Positions 43,256 through 52,751 of a stretch of 64,000 bases of DNA are shown piece after piece (the stretch's first letter is position 1; each line of letters opens with the position of its first letter). A program made the translations under genes and the position numbers. The notes beneath the pieces were generated by a model. The model saw only the letters and a program-made list of their open reading frames with translations. It was not told the origin of the DNA and searched no databases. This DNA comes from Achromobacter sp. UMC46 (GTDB lineage Bacteria > Pseudomonadota > Gammaproteobacteria > Burkholderiales > Burkholderiaceae_B), in assembly GCF_014170335.1 (NCBI RefSeq), contig NZ_LZZS01000019.1, positions 62,001 through 126,000 of the forward strand, in the 5' to 3' direction.

Positions 43256-44220
43256 CAATTATTGTTTTCCTTCGTTTTGCGCCACTGCGTGTAGGCCAGC
43301 CATTCGCCGACGAACCCGCGTCGGAAGAACGACACGCACAACACGAAAATCAGCCCGATGACGATCGTGACGACGTCGCCCAGGGTGGCAAGGTAGTTCT
43401 GCAAGCTGACGACCAGCGTTGCGCCGACCACCGGGCCCCACACCGTGCCGATGCCGCCCAGCAGCGTCATCAGCAGCACTTCGGTGGAGGTGGCCAGCGA
43501 CACGTCGTTCAACGCCACCAGTTGAAGCACCAGCGCCTTGAGCGACCCGGCCAGGCCGGCGACTGCCGCGGACAGCACGAAGGCCAGCAGCTTGCACCGA
43601 TCCGTATCGTAACCTAGCGAAATGGCGCGCGGCGCGTTGTCCCGGATGGTCTTGAGCACCTGGCCGAACGGCGAATGGATCACCCGGTAGACGAACAGGA
43701 AGCCCAGCACGAACACCGCCAGCGTGAAGTAATACATGTTCGTATCCACGCTCAGGTCCACCAGGCCCAGGAACTTGCCGCGCGGGATGCCCTGCATGCC
43801 GTCCTCGCCGCGCGTCCAGCCCACCTGCACGGCCATGAAGTAGGCGACTTGCGACAGCGCCAGCGTGATCATCGCGAAATAGATGCCGGTGCGCCGTATG
43901 GCCAGCCAGCCGATCGCATAGCCGATGGCGGCGGCCATGGCCACGCCGCACAGGATGGCGATTTCGGGCGGCAGGCCGCGCGCCCCGAAAAGGATCATCA
44001 TTTCGCCGGCGGCATAGCCGGCCCAGCCGAAGAACGCCGCATGCCCGAAGGACACGAGGCCGGTGAAGCCCGTCAGCAGGTTGAAGGCCAGCGCGAACAG
44101 CGCAAAGCACAGCACCTTCATCATGAAGACGGGGTAGACGACCTGGGGAAAGAAGGGCACCAGCAGCGCGGGCACCAGCAGCAGCGCCAGGATGCGGATC
44201 GAAAGGGGAATGCGCGGCAC
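43255..44220 (-). CDS. livM: Branched-chain-type ABC permease, LivM-like
   Basis: The 321-residue membrane protein starts with GTG 44220, two bases from the livH stop and with AAGGAG eight bases upstream. It has nine to ten helices and the LivM motif GFTGLVSFGHAAFFGWAGYA near residue 50. The coupling loop IHSPFGQVLKTIRDNAPRA, which contacts the ATPase, is visible near residue 185. It forms the inner-membrane channel with LivH. Confidence 0.93.
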   Translation of the reverse strand: MPRIPLSIRILALLLVPALLVPFFPQVVYPVFMMKVLCFALFALAFNLLTGFTGLVSFGHAAFFGWAGYAAGEMMILFGARGLPPEIAILCGVAMAAAIGYAIGWLAIRRTGIYFAMITLALSQVAYFMAVQVGWTRGEDGMQGIPRGKFLGLVDLSVDTNMYYFTLAVFVLGFLFVYRVIHSPFGQVLKTIRDNAPRAISLGYDTDRCKLLAFVLSAAVAGLAGSLKALVLQLVALNDVSLATSTEVLLMTLLGGIGTVWGPVVGATLVVSLQNYLATLGDVVTIVIGLIFVLCVSFFRRGFVGEWLAYTQWRKTKENNN

Positions 44221-44221
44221 C

Positions 44222-45124
44222 TTATTTCTCCTTGCCGAACAGGCCGGCGGGGCGCATCAGCAGCACGACGGCCATCACGATGAACACGACCACGGTGGAC
44301 GCTTCGGGATAGAACACTTTGGTCAGGCCTTCCAGCAGGCCCAGGGCCAGGCCGGTGACGATGGCGCCCATGATGGAGCCCAGGCCGCCGATGACCACCA
44401 CGGCGAACACGATGTTCAGCAAGTTGGATCCCATCAGCGGATTGATCTGCATGACGGGCGCCGCCAGCACACCGGCCACGCCCGCCAGCGCCACGCCGAA
44501 GCCGTAGGTCAGCGTGATCATCACCGGCACGTTCACGCCGAAGGCCTGCAGCAGCTTCGGGTTTTCGGTGCCGGCGCGCAACATGGCGCCCAGCCGGGTG
44601 CGTTCGAACAGGTACCAGGTCGCGATGCACAGCGTCAGCGACGCCACCACCACGAATCCCCGGTACGCCGGCAGGAACATGAAGCCCAGGTCGAAACCGC
44701 CTTGCAGGATCTCGGGCGGCTCGTAACCGACGCCCGAGATGCCGTAGAAATAGCGGAACCCGCCCTCCATCATCAGCGCGATGCCGAAGGTCAGCAGCAG
44801 CCCGTACAGGTGGTCCAGGTGATACAGCCGTTTAAGCAGCGTCTTTTCGATCACGACGCCGACCGCGCCCACCAGCAGCGGCGCCAGGATCAGCGCCGCC
44901 CAGAAGTTGATCTGCACCCCGGGCCCCAGCAGCTGCGGCAGCTGCGTGAAGCCGATCCACGCCAGGAACGCCGCCATCATGAACTGGGCGCCGTGCGTGA
45001 AGTTGACGATGTTGAGCAGGCCGAAGATGATGGCCAGCCCCATGCTCAGGATGGCGTAGAAGCAGCCGTTGATCAGCCCCACCAGCAGTTGGGCGAGCAG
45101 GGCGGGAAGCGAGATGTCGAACAT
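44222..45124 (-). CDS. livH: Branched-chain-type ABC permease, LivH-like
   Basis: The 300-residue permease shows the LivH start (LLAQLLVGLINGCFYAILSM) with NFTHGAQFMMAAFLAW near residue 42, about eight helices, and a coupling loop FERTRLGAMLRAGTENPK near residue 175. It sits 19 bases after the binding-protein gene and immediately before livM in the same transcript. Confidence 0.93.
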   Translation of the reverse strand: MFDISLPALLAQLLVGLINGCFYAILSMGLAIIFGLLNIVNFTHGAQFMMAAFLAWIGFTQLPQLLGPGVQINFWAALILAPLLVGAVGVVIEKTLLKRLYHLDHLYGLLLTFGIALMMEGGFRYFYGISGVGYEPPEILQGGFDLGFMFLPAYRGFVVVASLTLCIATWYLFERTRLGAMLRAGTENPKLLQAFGVNVPVMITLTYGFGVALAGVAGVLAAPVMQINPLMGSNLLNIVFAVVVIGGLGSIMGAIVTGLALGLLEGLTKVFYPEASTVVVFIVMAVVLLMRPAGLFGKEK

Positions 45125-45143
45125 GGCGGGCGGCGTGAGGGGT

Positions 45144-46349
45144 TTACGACTTGTTCAACGGGCAAGCGGCCTGCGGCTTGGGGAACACGTCCTCGCCCTT
45201 CAGCACCGATTTCACGTTGTAGTAGTCCCACGGGGCCTTGGATTGCGCCGGCGTCTTCACTTGCAATAGCAGCATGTCGTGCACCAGGGCGCCGTCCGCG
45301 CGCAGTTTCCCGTTGCGGATCACGGCGTCGTTGATGGTCATTTCACGCAGCTTGGCCATCACGGTGGGCGCATCGTCGGTGCCTGCGGCTTCGACCGCCT
45401 TCAGGTACGACAGCGTGGCCGAGTACACGCCGGCCTGCGAAGCCGTCGGCATCTTCTTGGCTTTTTCGAAGAACTTCTTGGCCCAGGCGCGCGATGCGTC
45501 GTCGTAGTCCCAATAGAACGCCTCGGTCAGGTACATGCCCTGCGCCTTGGGCAGGCCCATGCTGTGCACGTCCGAAATGTAGGTCAAGAGCGGCGCCACG
45601 ATCTGCTTCTTGTTGATGCCGAATTCGTTGGCCTGCTTGACGGCGTTGACGGTGTCGTTGCCGGCGTTGGCCAACGCGATTACGTCCGCCTTCGAGGCCT
45701 GCGCCTTCAGCAGGAACGACGAGAAGTCGTTGCCCGGGAAGGGGTGGCGCGACACGCCCACGACGGTGCCGCCGTTTTCCTTGATGACCTCGGTCGCGTC
45801 CTTTTCCAGCGAGTGGCCGAAGGTGTAGTCGGCGGTGATGAAGTACCAGGTCTTCTTGCCTTCCTGGACCAGCGCGCGCGCCGTGCCGGCCGCCAGCGCG
45901 TAGGTGTTGGTGGTCCATTGCGCGTTCAGCGGCGAGCACTTCTCGCCCAGGATCGCCGTGGACAGGCCGGCTGACGGCATCGTCACGCGGTTCTTCTGCT
46001 TGGCGATCTCCATTACGGCCAGCGCGGTGGACGCGGTGGGGAAGTCGGTGATCATGTCGACCTTGCCCTGGTCGAACCATTCGCGGGCCAGGTTGGCGGC
46101 CACGTCGGGCTTGTTCTGATGGTCGGCGGCGACCACTTCCACGGGCTTGCCCAGCACCTTGTTGCCCATCTCTTCGGCAGCCAGGCGGGCGGCGATCACG
46201 GAGCCGTTGCCGGCCAGGTCGGAATACACGCCGGACAGGTCGGTCAGCACGCCGACCTTGACGACGTCGTCGCTGATCTTGGCCTGGGCATGGACTGCGC
46301 CGGCCGCGCCCAGGGTAAGCAGCGCTGCTGCGATTCGATTCAATTTCAT
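45144..46349 (-). CDS. Periplasmic binding protein of a branched-chain-type ABC transporter
   Basis: The 401-residue protein starts at ATG 46349 with a signal peptide cut after GAVHA. The mature part has the type I binding fold: VKVGVLTDLSGVYSDLAGNG, EEMGNKVLGKPVEVVAADHQ, and a second lobe with YFITADYTFGHSLEKDATEV. Homologues of this branch often bind aromatic or hydroxy acids, amides or other small carboxylates rather than leucine. The neighbouring DHDPS-family aldolase argues for a catabolic substrate; the ligand is not determined. Confidence 0.93.
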   Translation of the reverse strand: MKLNRIAAALLTLGAAGAVHAQAKISDDVVKVGVLTDLSGVYSDLAGNGSVIAARLAAEEMGNKVLGKPVEVVAADHQNKPDVAANLAREWFDQGKVDMITDFPTASTALAVMEIAKQKNRVTMPSAGLSTAILGEKCSPLNAQWTTNTYALAAGTARALVQEGKKTWYFITADYTFGHSLEKDATEVIKENGGTVVGVSRHPFPGNDFSSFLLKAQASKADVIALANAGNDTVNAVKQANEFGINKKQIVAPLLTYISDVHSMGLPKAQGMYLTEAFYWDYDDASRAWAKKFFEKAKKMPTASQAGVYSATLSYLKAVEAAGTDDAPTVMAKLREMTINDAVIRNGKLRADGALVHDMLLLQVKTPAQSKAPWDYYNVKSVLKGEDVFPKPQAACPLNKS

Positions 46350-46408
46350 CTGACTACGCTCCGTGTAGGAAGGGGGGACTGCGGTCGGAAGGAATACAGC
46401 GGAAGACA

Positions 46409-47126
<718 letters not shown>

Positions 47127-47134
<8 letters not shown>

Positions 47135-47882
47135 CTTCGGCTCCCATGTAGGCTTCGCGCACCGCGGGGTTCTCCGACACGGTCGCATAGGGGCCTTCGG
47201 CCAGGATCTCGCCGCGTTGCAGGACGGTGATGGTGTCGGAGATGTCCGCCACCACCTTCATGTTGTGTTCGACCATCAGGATCGTGCGCCCCGCCGACAC
47301 CTGCTTGATCAGGTGCTTGACCCGGTCCACGTCCTCGTGGCCCATGCCTTGCGTGGGTTCGTCCAGCAGCAGCAGTTCGGGTTCCAGCGCCAGCGTGGTC
47401 GCGATCTCCAGGGTGCGCTTGCGGCCGTAGGGCAGATCGCCCGCCGCCACGTCCAGGTGGGTGCGCAGTCCGACCTGGTCCAGCAGTTCCTCGACGCGGT
47501 GGTGCAGGCTTTCCAGGGTGCGTTCCGAGCGCCAGAAGCAGTAGTCCACGCCCAGCTTGCGCTGCAGCGCCACGCGCACGTTTTCGCGCACCGACAGTTG
47601 CGGGAACACGGCGGATATCTGGAAAGAACGCACGATCCCGCGGCGCGCGGTCTGCGCGGGCCGTTCCTGCGTGATGTCCACGCCGTCGTACAGGATCTCG
47701 CCGCGCGTCGGGATGTGGAACTTGGTCAACAGGTTGAAGAACGTCGTCTTGCCCGCGCCATTGGGGCCGATCAGCGCGTGGATGGCGCCGCGGCGCACGC
47801 TCAGGTCGACGTTGTTGACCGCCACGAATCCGCGGAATTCCTTGGTCAGGCCCCGGGTCTGAAGGATGATGTCGCTTGGCAT
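47127..47882 (-). CDS. livG: ABC ATPase, LivG-like
   Basis: The 251-residue ATPase starts at ATG 47882. Walker A is GPNGAGKTT near residue 40, Walker B is LLLLDEPTQGMGHEDVD, and the H-loop is MVEHNMKVV. The signature is PYGRKRTLEIATTLA, a LivG-type variant of the usual YGQQRRLEIAR. It pairs with LivF under the LivH/LivM channel. About 100 bases separate it from the aldolase gene, with no obvious terminator. Confidence 0.93.
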
Positions 47883-47986
47883 GGTGTCCGATAGGCGTGC
47901 AGGGGGACAGGCCCCTCCGCGCCCGGCGGCCAGGCCGCGCGGCGGAGGGTTCGTGCTTGCGGGGGTGCTGCGTCCGGAGCGGGCGC

Positions 47987-48898
47987 TTACGTCGACTGGT
48001 ACTGCTTGGGGCGCTTGGCGATCGCGGCCTGGATGATGGCCGTGCAGCGTTCGCGTTCCGCGCCGACCAGCGGCAGGCGGGGGCGGCGCACGTGCTCGTT
48101 GCCGACGCCGGCCAGGGTTTCGGCCAGCTTGATGTTCTGGACCAGCTTGGTCGACACGTCCAGGTGCAAGAGCGGCGTGAACCATTGGTAGAGCGCCAGC
48201 GCCTCTTGCCACTTGCCGGCCTTCATCAGGTCGTACAGCGCCACGGTTTCGCGGGGGAAGGCGGTGACCAGGCCGGCCAGCAGCCCGTCCGCGCCCAGCG
48301 CCAGCGCTTCGAACGACAGGTCGTCCACGCCGATGAACAGCTGGTAGCGCGTGCCCAGCGCGTTGCGCAGGTCGGTCAGGCGGCGGATGTCGTCGCTGCT
48401 TTCCTTGATGGCGACGAGCCACGGGCAGTCGGCCAGTTCGGCCATGTGCTCGGTCTTCAGGTCGACGCGGTAGGCGACCGGGTTGTTGTAGATCATGCAG
48501 GGCTTTTGCGCCGCTTCCGCCATCGTGCGGATGCTCTGCATCGCCTCGCGTGCATCTGCCACGTAGATCAGCGACGGCATCAGCATGAAGCCATCCACGC
48601 CGAGTGCGACGGCGGCCTTGATGAAGCGCAGCGCTTCGCGGGTGCTGGTTTCCGACACGTTGGCCAGCACGGGAACGCGGCCGGCGCTGACTTGCACCGC
48701 GCAGCGCGTGACCTCGAGTTTTTCTTCGAGTGTCAGCGTGCTGGCTTCGCCTAGCGAGCCGCAGGTGACCAGGCCGTGGACCCCGTTGTCGATCAAGAAG
48801 CCGAAGTGCTTCTGCATCGCTTCGAAGTCGAGGGATTCGTCGGCATGGAACTTACTGGTGACGGCAGGAAATACGCCCTGCCAACGCACGTTACTCAA
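47987..48898 (-). CDS. Dihydrodipicolinate synthase/N-acetylneuraminate lyase family aldolase
   Basis: The 303-residue enzyme starts with TTG 48898; AGGAG lies seven bases upstream, and no ATG fits. The family residues are visible: G-S-T/G-E-like CGSLGEASTL near residue 47, the catalytic tyrosine in IYNNPVAYRVDL (about residue 140) and Schiff-base lysine in LVAIKESSDDIRRL (about residue 168). It likely cleaves or dehydrates a 2-keto acid rather than making lysine, since it heads an uptake operon with a GntR regulator at the end. Confidence 0.88.
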   Translation of the reverse strand: MSNVRWQGVFPAVTSKFHADESLDFEAMQKHFGFLIDNGVHGLVTCGSLGEASTLTLEEKLEVTRCAVQVSAGRVPVLANVSETSTREALRFIKAAVALGVDGFMLMPSLIYVADAREAMQSIRTMAEAAQKPCMIYNNPVAYRVDLKTEHMAELADCPWLVAIKESSDDIRRLTDLRNALGTRYQLFIGVDDLSFEALALGADGLLAGLVTAFPRETVALYDLMKAGKWQEALALYQWFTPLLHLDVSTKLVQNIKLAETLAGVGNEHVRRPRLPLVGAERERCTAIIQAAIAKRPKQYQST

Positions 48899-48966
48899 CT
48901 GGCTTCTCCTCAGGATGCCGTCGCTTCAATGGCGGAGCGGCGAGCTGAAGCAAAGTCTAATATTCG

Positions 48967-48980
48967 TTAAATATATTTAA
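48967..48980. promoter_or_regulatory. AT-only palindrome upstream of the aldolase/liv operon
   Basis: TTAAATATATTTAA is a perfect 14-base palindrome in a strongly A+T-rich patch (about 48957-48992), 70-80 bases upstream of the aldolase start. It is the likely promoter-operator region, possibly bound by the operon's GntR protein. The -10 and -35 could not be separated. Confidence 0.45.
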
Positions 48981-49049
48981 TAGATATTTTTGCATGGGGG
49001 TTTCCCGAGATCGGGTTTTCCCGGCGGCATCACGGATCAGGCAGACAAG

Positions 49050-49075
49050 AAAAAAGCCCCGCGCGGTGGCGGGGC
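49050..49075 (-). terminator. Rho-independent terminator of the LysR/hydrolase transcript
   Basis: On the minus strand GCCCCGC pairs with GCGGGGC around a six-base loop and is followed by six Ts. It is about 20 bases after the hydrolase stop. Confidence 0.93.
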
Positions 49076-49094
49076 CGCAAGCACGGCAGGGCGT

Positions 49095-50021
49095 TCAGCC
49101 GGCTTTGCGCGTGTAGGCCCGGGTCGCGTCCTGCATGAACGTCTTGACCGCGGCGTCGTACTGCGGACCGCTGCGGAAGGCGCCCGAGTGCGAGGCGCCC
49201 TCGATCTTCACCAGCCGCTTCAGGTCCGGCGCCACGTTGCGGGCGGCCGCGAACAGCTCGTCGCTCATCGTGTGGGGCACCACGCGGTCGGCGGTGCCGT
49301 GCATGAACAGCATGGGCGTGTGCATGCGGGCCAGCTTGTCCACCGAATCGAAGGGCTGCGTGACCAGCAGGCCGGCCCCCGGTACCTTGCCCCAACGCAG
49401 CGTGCCCAGCATGGCGCCGATGCTGGTGAAGCTGGATTCCACGATCAGGCCCGCGAAATCCGGCTGTTCGGGGCGGGCGGCCAGGTCGATGGCGATGGCG
49501 CCGCCCAGGCTGTGCCCGTAGACGAAGCGGCGCGCGGGGTCGGGTTGCAGCCGTGCCAGTTCTTTCAGCCCGGCCATCGCGTCTTCCAGCGCGCTGTCCT
49601 CGGACGGCAGGCGCGGCGTAGAGGCGCCGAAGCCGCGGTAGTCGATGGCCAGGACGGAATAGCCCATGCGCGTCCAGCCGTCGATGCGGAAGGCGCTGCC
49701 GTTCAGGTTCCAGCGCGCGCCATGCAGATACAGCACCGTGGGCGCGCCCGCCTTGGGGCTTTGCAAATACCAGGCGCGCACCTTGTCGCCGTTGGCCAGC
49801 GCCAGGTCGTAGACCTCGGTGCCGGCGGCGGGCTCGCGCCACCAGGTCTGTGGTTCGGATTGGGGCGAGAAGATCGTCTGGCGCTGCCAGGAATCCAGTT
49901 GCGAACAGCCCACGACGCCAGCGGCGGCAAGCAGGGCGGCGACGAAAAGCCGGCGGGCGGAGAATCGGGGCAAGGCGGGCATGAAAGCTATGACCCTGTC
50001 GGGCCGGTTGGGTTCCGGCAT
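49095..50021 (-). CDS. Alpha/beta hydrolase lipoprotein
   Basis: A 308-residue product starts at ATG 50021, which shares a base with the LysR stop (TGATG) and has GGAG seven bases upstream; ATG 49982 (295 residues) is the alternative. A lipobox VVGC (Cys39) follows a hydrophobic stretch. The fold is clear: VLYLHGARWNLNGS (oxyanion region), AIDYRGFGAS, nucleophile elbow GHSLGG, late LFMHGTADRVVP (acid) and GASHSGAF (histidine). It resembles BAAT/DUF1749-like serine hydrolases anchored in the envelope; the substrate is unknown. Confidence 0.85.
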   Translation of the reverse strand: MPEPNRPDRVIAFMPALPRFSARRLFVAALLAAAGVVGCSQLDSWQRQTIFSPQSEPQTWWREPAAGTEVYDLALANGDKVRAWYLQSPKAGAPTVLYLHGARWNLNGSAFRIDGWTRMGYSVLAIDYRGFGASTPRLPSEDSALEDAMAGLKELARLQPDPARRFVYGHSLGGAIAIDLAARPEQPDFAGLIVESSFTSIGAMLGTLRWGKVPGAGLLVTQPFDSVDKLARMHTPMLFMHGTADRVVPHTMSDELFAAARNVAPDLKRLVKIEGASHSGAFRSGPQYDAAVKTFMQDATRAYTRKAG

Positions 50022-50908
50022 CAGGATACTCCGGGATGTGCCTCCCGCGTCAGCGCCAGCCACGCCTGCGCCGCATGCGACAGGTAGCCGCCGCGCCGCC
50101 AGACCAGCACCATTTCCCAATCGGTGCCGGGGTCGCGCAGCGGTACGCGGCAAACGCCCGCCGGCAACGCGTCGTTGGCCTTGATGCGCGGCAGGAAGGC
50201 CACGCCCAGTCCCGCCGCCACCAGCGCCACGATGAAATCGATCTGGCCGCTGCGCGCGGCGATGGCGGGGGTGAAGCCCGCCCGCTGGCAGGCGTCGTGG
50301 ACGATGCGGTTCAGCGCGAAGCCCGTCTCGAACAGGATGAACGGGGAATCGCGCAGCTCGCTCAGGCTTACCGATTCGGCGGCCGCGCGCGGGTGGTCGG
50401 CCGGCAGCAGCGCCATCAGCGGTTCGCGCGCCACCGGCTGCCATTCCACATTGCCGGGCACGGGCTGCAGCGATGCCGCCAGCTCGATCTCGCCCGCCAT
50501 CACCATTTCCTCCAGCCGGCGGCTGCCATGCTCCACCAGGCTGATTTCGATGTGCGGATAGCGGCTGCGAAAGCGCGCGAACATCGGTGCAAATAGCGAA
50601 CTGCTGCCCAGCGGCGGCAGACCCAGGCGCAGCACGCCGCGCTTGAGCCCCTTCAAATCGTCCAGTTCGGCGTAGAGGTCGTCGCGTTCGGCCAACATCG
50701 CCACGGCCCGCCGATAGACGATTTCACCCGCCTCCGTCAGCCGGACGGGCTGGGCCTGGCGGTCCAGCAAGGGCAGGCCAAGTTCGTCCTCCAGCTGGCG
50801 CACGGCCTTGCTGACCGTGGGCTGCGTGGCATGGATGGTCTTGGCGGCTTGGGAAAACCCGCCTTGGCGGACCACTTCCACCAGGGCGCGCAACGGGCGC
50901 AGGTCCAT
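50021..50908 (-). CDS. LysR-type regulator divergent from cidAB (CidR-like)
   Basis: The 295-residue regulator has its helix-turn-helix at the N-terminus (MDLRPLRALVEVVRQGGFSQ, AKTIHATQPTVSKAVRQLE) and a full effector domain (FARFRSRYPHIEISLVEHGS, LVAAGLGVAFLPRI). It is divergent from the CidA/CidB genes, the position of CidR in Gram-positive bacteria, where CidR activates cidAB in response to acetate. That regulatory role is inferred from position. Confidence 0.92.
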   Translation of the reverse strand: MDLRPLRALVEVVRQGGFSQAAKTIHATQPTVSKAVRQLEDELGLPLLDRQAQPVRLTEAGEIVYRRAVAMLAERDDLYAELDDLKGLKRGVLRLGLPPLGSSSLFAPMFARFRSRYPHIEISLVEHGSRRLEEMVMAGEIELAASLQPVPGNVEWQPVAREPLMALLPADHPRAAAESVSLSELRDSPFILFETGFALNRIVHDACQRAGFTPAIAARSGQIDFIVALVAAGLGVAFLPRIKANDALPAGVCRVPLRDPGTDWEMVLVWRRGGYLSHAAQAWLALTREAHPGVS

Positions 50909-50923
50909 GGGTATGCCTATATC

Positions 50924-50938
50924 GAATAAGTCGGATTC
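50924..50938. promoter_or_regulatory. Candidate LysR operator between the regulator and cidA
   Basis: GAAT-N7-ATTC (GAATAAGTCGGATTC) is a 15-base interrupted dyad of the LysR type, 16 bases upstream of the regulator start and in an A+T-rich gap. Confidence 0.4.
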
Positions 50939-51004
50939 TTCGAATTCATTTTATCTATGGCGACGCCAGGCGTAAAACATCAACTTGCCGCTGGAATTTG
51001 TCTG

Positions 51005-51415
51005 ATGCCCCGCCCACTCTCTCGCGCCGCGCTGGTCTTGCGCCTTGCGCTGCGCCGCAGCCGCGTGCTGCAGATCGCCCTGATCGTCTTCTTCGCCCTG
51101 TTGGGCCAAGCCCTTGCCAATGCCTTCGACCTGCCCGTGCCGGGCGGCGTCATCGGGATGGCGCTGGTGCTGGCGCTGCTGGCCACGCGGCGGCTGCGCG
51201 TGCGCAACGTGCACCGCGGCGCCAGTTGGCTGCTGGGAGAAATGCTGCTGTTCTTCGTGCCCGCGGTCATGTCGCTGCTGGACCACCGCGAATTCCTGGG
51301 GATGCTGGGCGTGAAGCTGCTGGTCGTCATCTTGCTGGGCACCGCGATGGTCATGGCGGGCACCGCGCTGACCATCGAAATCTGCTATCGCTGGATGAAT
51401 CGCCGTGCCGTCTGA
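51005..51415 (+). CDS. cidA: CidA/LrgA family holin-like protein
   Basis: The 136-residue protein starts at ATG 51005; ATG 50957 is in frame but falls close to the likely promoter. Four membrane helices and the motifs QALANAFDLPVPGGVIGMAL and FFVPAVMSLLDH mark the CidA/LrgA family. These proteins form oligomers in the inner membrane and influence cell lysis or export of small metabolites such as pyruvate or acetate together with the CidB partner. It overlaps cidB by 11 bases. Confidence 0.9.
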   Translation: MPRPLSRAALVLRLALRRSRVLQIALIVFFALLGQALANAFDLPVPGGVIGMALVLALLATRRLRVRNVHRGASWLLGEMLLFFVPAVMSLLDHREFLGMLGVKLLVVILLGTAMVMAGTALTIEICYRWMNRRAV

Positions 51416-52097
51416 GTTCAACCTGCTGTTCTGGCCGGCGGCCACCGTCGCGGCCTATGTTTGCGCGCGGCTGTTTTATCGCCGCCATGCCTATTGGTGG
51501 ACGTCGACCCTGGTGGTGGCGCCTGCGCTGCTGTTGGCCTTGGCCATCGTCCTGCACACCGGATACCGCGACTACATGTCCGGGTCGCATTGGCTGATGG
51601 CGATGCTGGGGCCCGTCATCGTGGCCTTCGCGCTGCCGTTGTACGAGCAGCGCGCGCTGATCCGGCGCTACTGGCCGGTCCTGGCGGCGGGGGTGGCGGT
51701 GGGCAGCCTGATCGCCGGCGTCAGCGCCTGGATGCTGGGCAGCCTGCTCGACCTGCCGCCGGACCTGCGGCTGAGCCTGCTGCCGCGGTCGGTCGCCACG
51801 CCGTTCGCGGTGGCCGTGTCGTCGCATGTGGGCGGCGTGCCGGACCTGACGGCGGTATTCGTGATCGTGACCGGCGTGTTCGGCGCGGCCATCGGACAGT
51901 TGATGCGGCGTTGGCTGCCGCTGCGTTCGGCACTGGCGCGCGGGGCGCTGTTCGGCATGGGCGCGCACGGCGCCGGAACGGCGAAGGCCCGCGAACTGGC
52001 GGCCGAAGAGGGCGCCGTCGCGGGCCTGGTGATGGTGATGGCGGGGTTGTTCAACGTGCTGGTCACGCCCGCCGTCGTGGTCGGCCTGCTGGCCTGA
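51405..52097 (+). CDS. cidB: CidB/LrgB family membrane protein
   Basis: The 230-residue protein has about seven helices and the LrgB signatures YEQRALIRRYWPVLAAG, LLPRSVATPFAVAVSSHVGG near residue 130 and GAHGAGTAKA near residue 190. It is the usual partner of CidA/LrgA and is translationally overlapped with it. It ends nine bases before the convergent LysE gene stop, with no obvious terminator between. Confidence 0.92.
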   Translation: MPSEFNLLFWPAATVAAYVCARLFYRRHAYWWTSTLVVAPALLLALAIVLHTGYRDYMSGSHWLMAMLGPVIVAFALPLYEQRALIRRYWPVLAAGVAVGSLIAGVSAWMLGSLLDLPPDLRLSLLPRSVATPFAVAVSSHVGGVPDLTAVFVIVTGVFGAAIGQLMRRWLPLRSALARGALFGMGAHGAGTAKARELAAEEGAVAGLVMVMAGLFNVLVTPAVVVGLLA

Positions 52098-52106
52098 CGT
52101 GTCGAA

Positions 52107-52751
52107 TCAGCGCAGCAGTTCCAGCGCCACCGGGTACAGGGACGCCACCAGCAGCAGCGCCATGCCCACGTTGAACGCGCGCACCGCCCAGGGCTTGTGC
52201 AGCACCCGGCGCAGCGCGGTGCCGAACGTGACCCACACGCCGATGCTGGGCAGGTTGACGATGCCGCAGACCAGCGTGGCGATGACGAGGTTGGCGAAGA
52301 AGCCGTTCTGCGGCGTGTAGGTCGCCACGACGCCCACCGCCATCACCCACGCCTTCGGGTTGACCCACTGGAACGCCGCGGCCTGCAGGAAGGTGAACGG
52401 CTTGCCGCGGGCTTCGCCTTCGTCCATGCCGCCGGAATTGGCGATCTTCCAGGCCAGGTAAAGCAGGTACGCGGCGCCGGCGTACTTCAGCACCGTGTAC
52501 AGCTCGGGCACTTGCTGGAACACCGAACCCAGCCCGATGCCCACCAGGAAGATCATCAGCGTGAAGCCCAGGTTCACGCCCAGCAGGTGCGGCATGCTGC
52601 GGCGGAAACCGAAGTTCAGGCCGGACGAGGCCAGCATGACGTTGTTGGGCCCCGGCGTGATCGAGCTGACCAGCGCGAACAGCGCCAGCGGGCCCAGCAA
52701 CGAGGCGGAAGCCAAGGGCACGTCGGCCCAGTTGGTCGGAAGCAGATTCAT
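52107..52751 (-). CDS. LysE/RhtB family amino-acid exporter
   Basis: The 214-residue protein has about six helices with the family motif SSITPGPNNVMLASSGLNFG near residue 30 and LGVNLGFTLMIFLVGIGLG. LysE/RhtB proteins export amino acids such as lysine, threonine or homoserine. The start overlaps the stop of the upstream EamA gene by four bases, so the two exporters are co-translated. Both are divergent from a MocR regulator. Confidence 0.93.
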   Translation of the reverse strand: MNLLPTNWADVPLASASLLGPLALFALVSSITPGPNNVMLASSGLNFGFRRSMPHLLGVNLGFTLMIFLVGIGLGSVFQQVPELYTVLKYAGAAYLLYLAWKIANSGGMDEGEARGKPFTFLQAAAFQWVNPKAWVMAVGVVATYTPQNGFFANLVIATLVCGIVNLPSIGVWVTFGTALRRVLHKPWAVRAFNVGMALLLVASLYPVALELLR

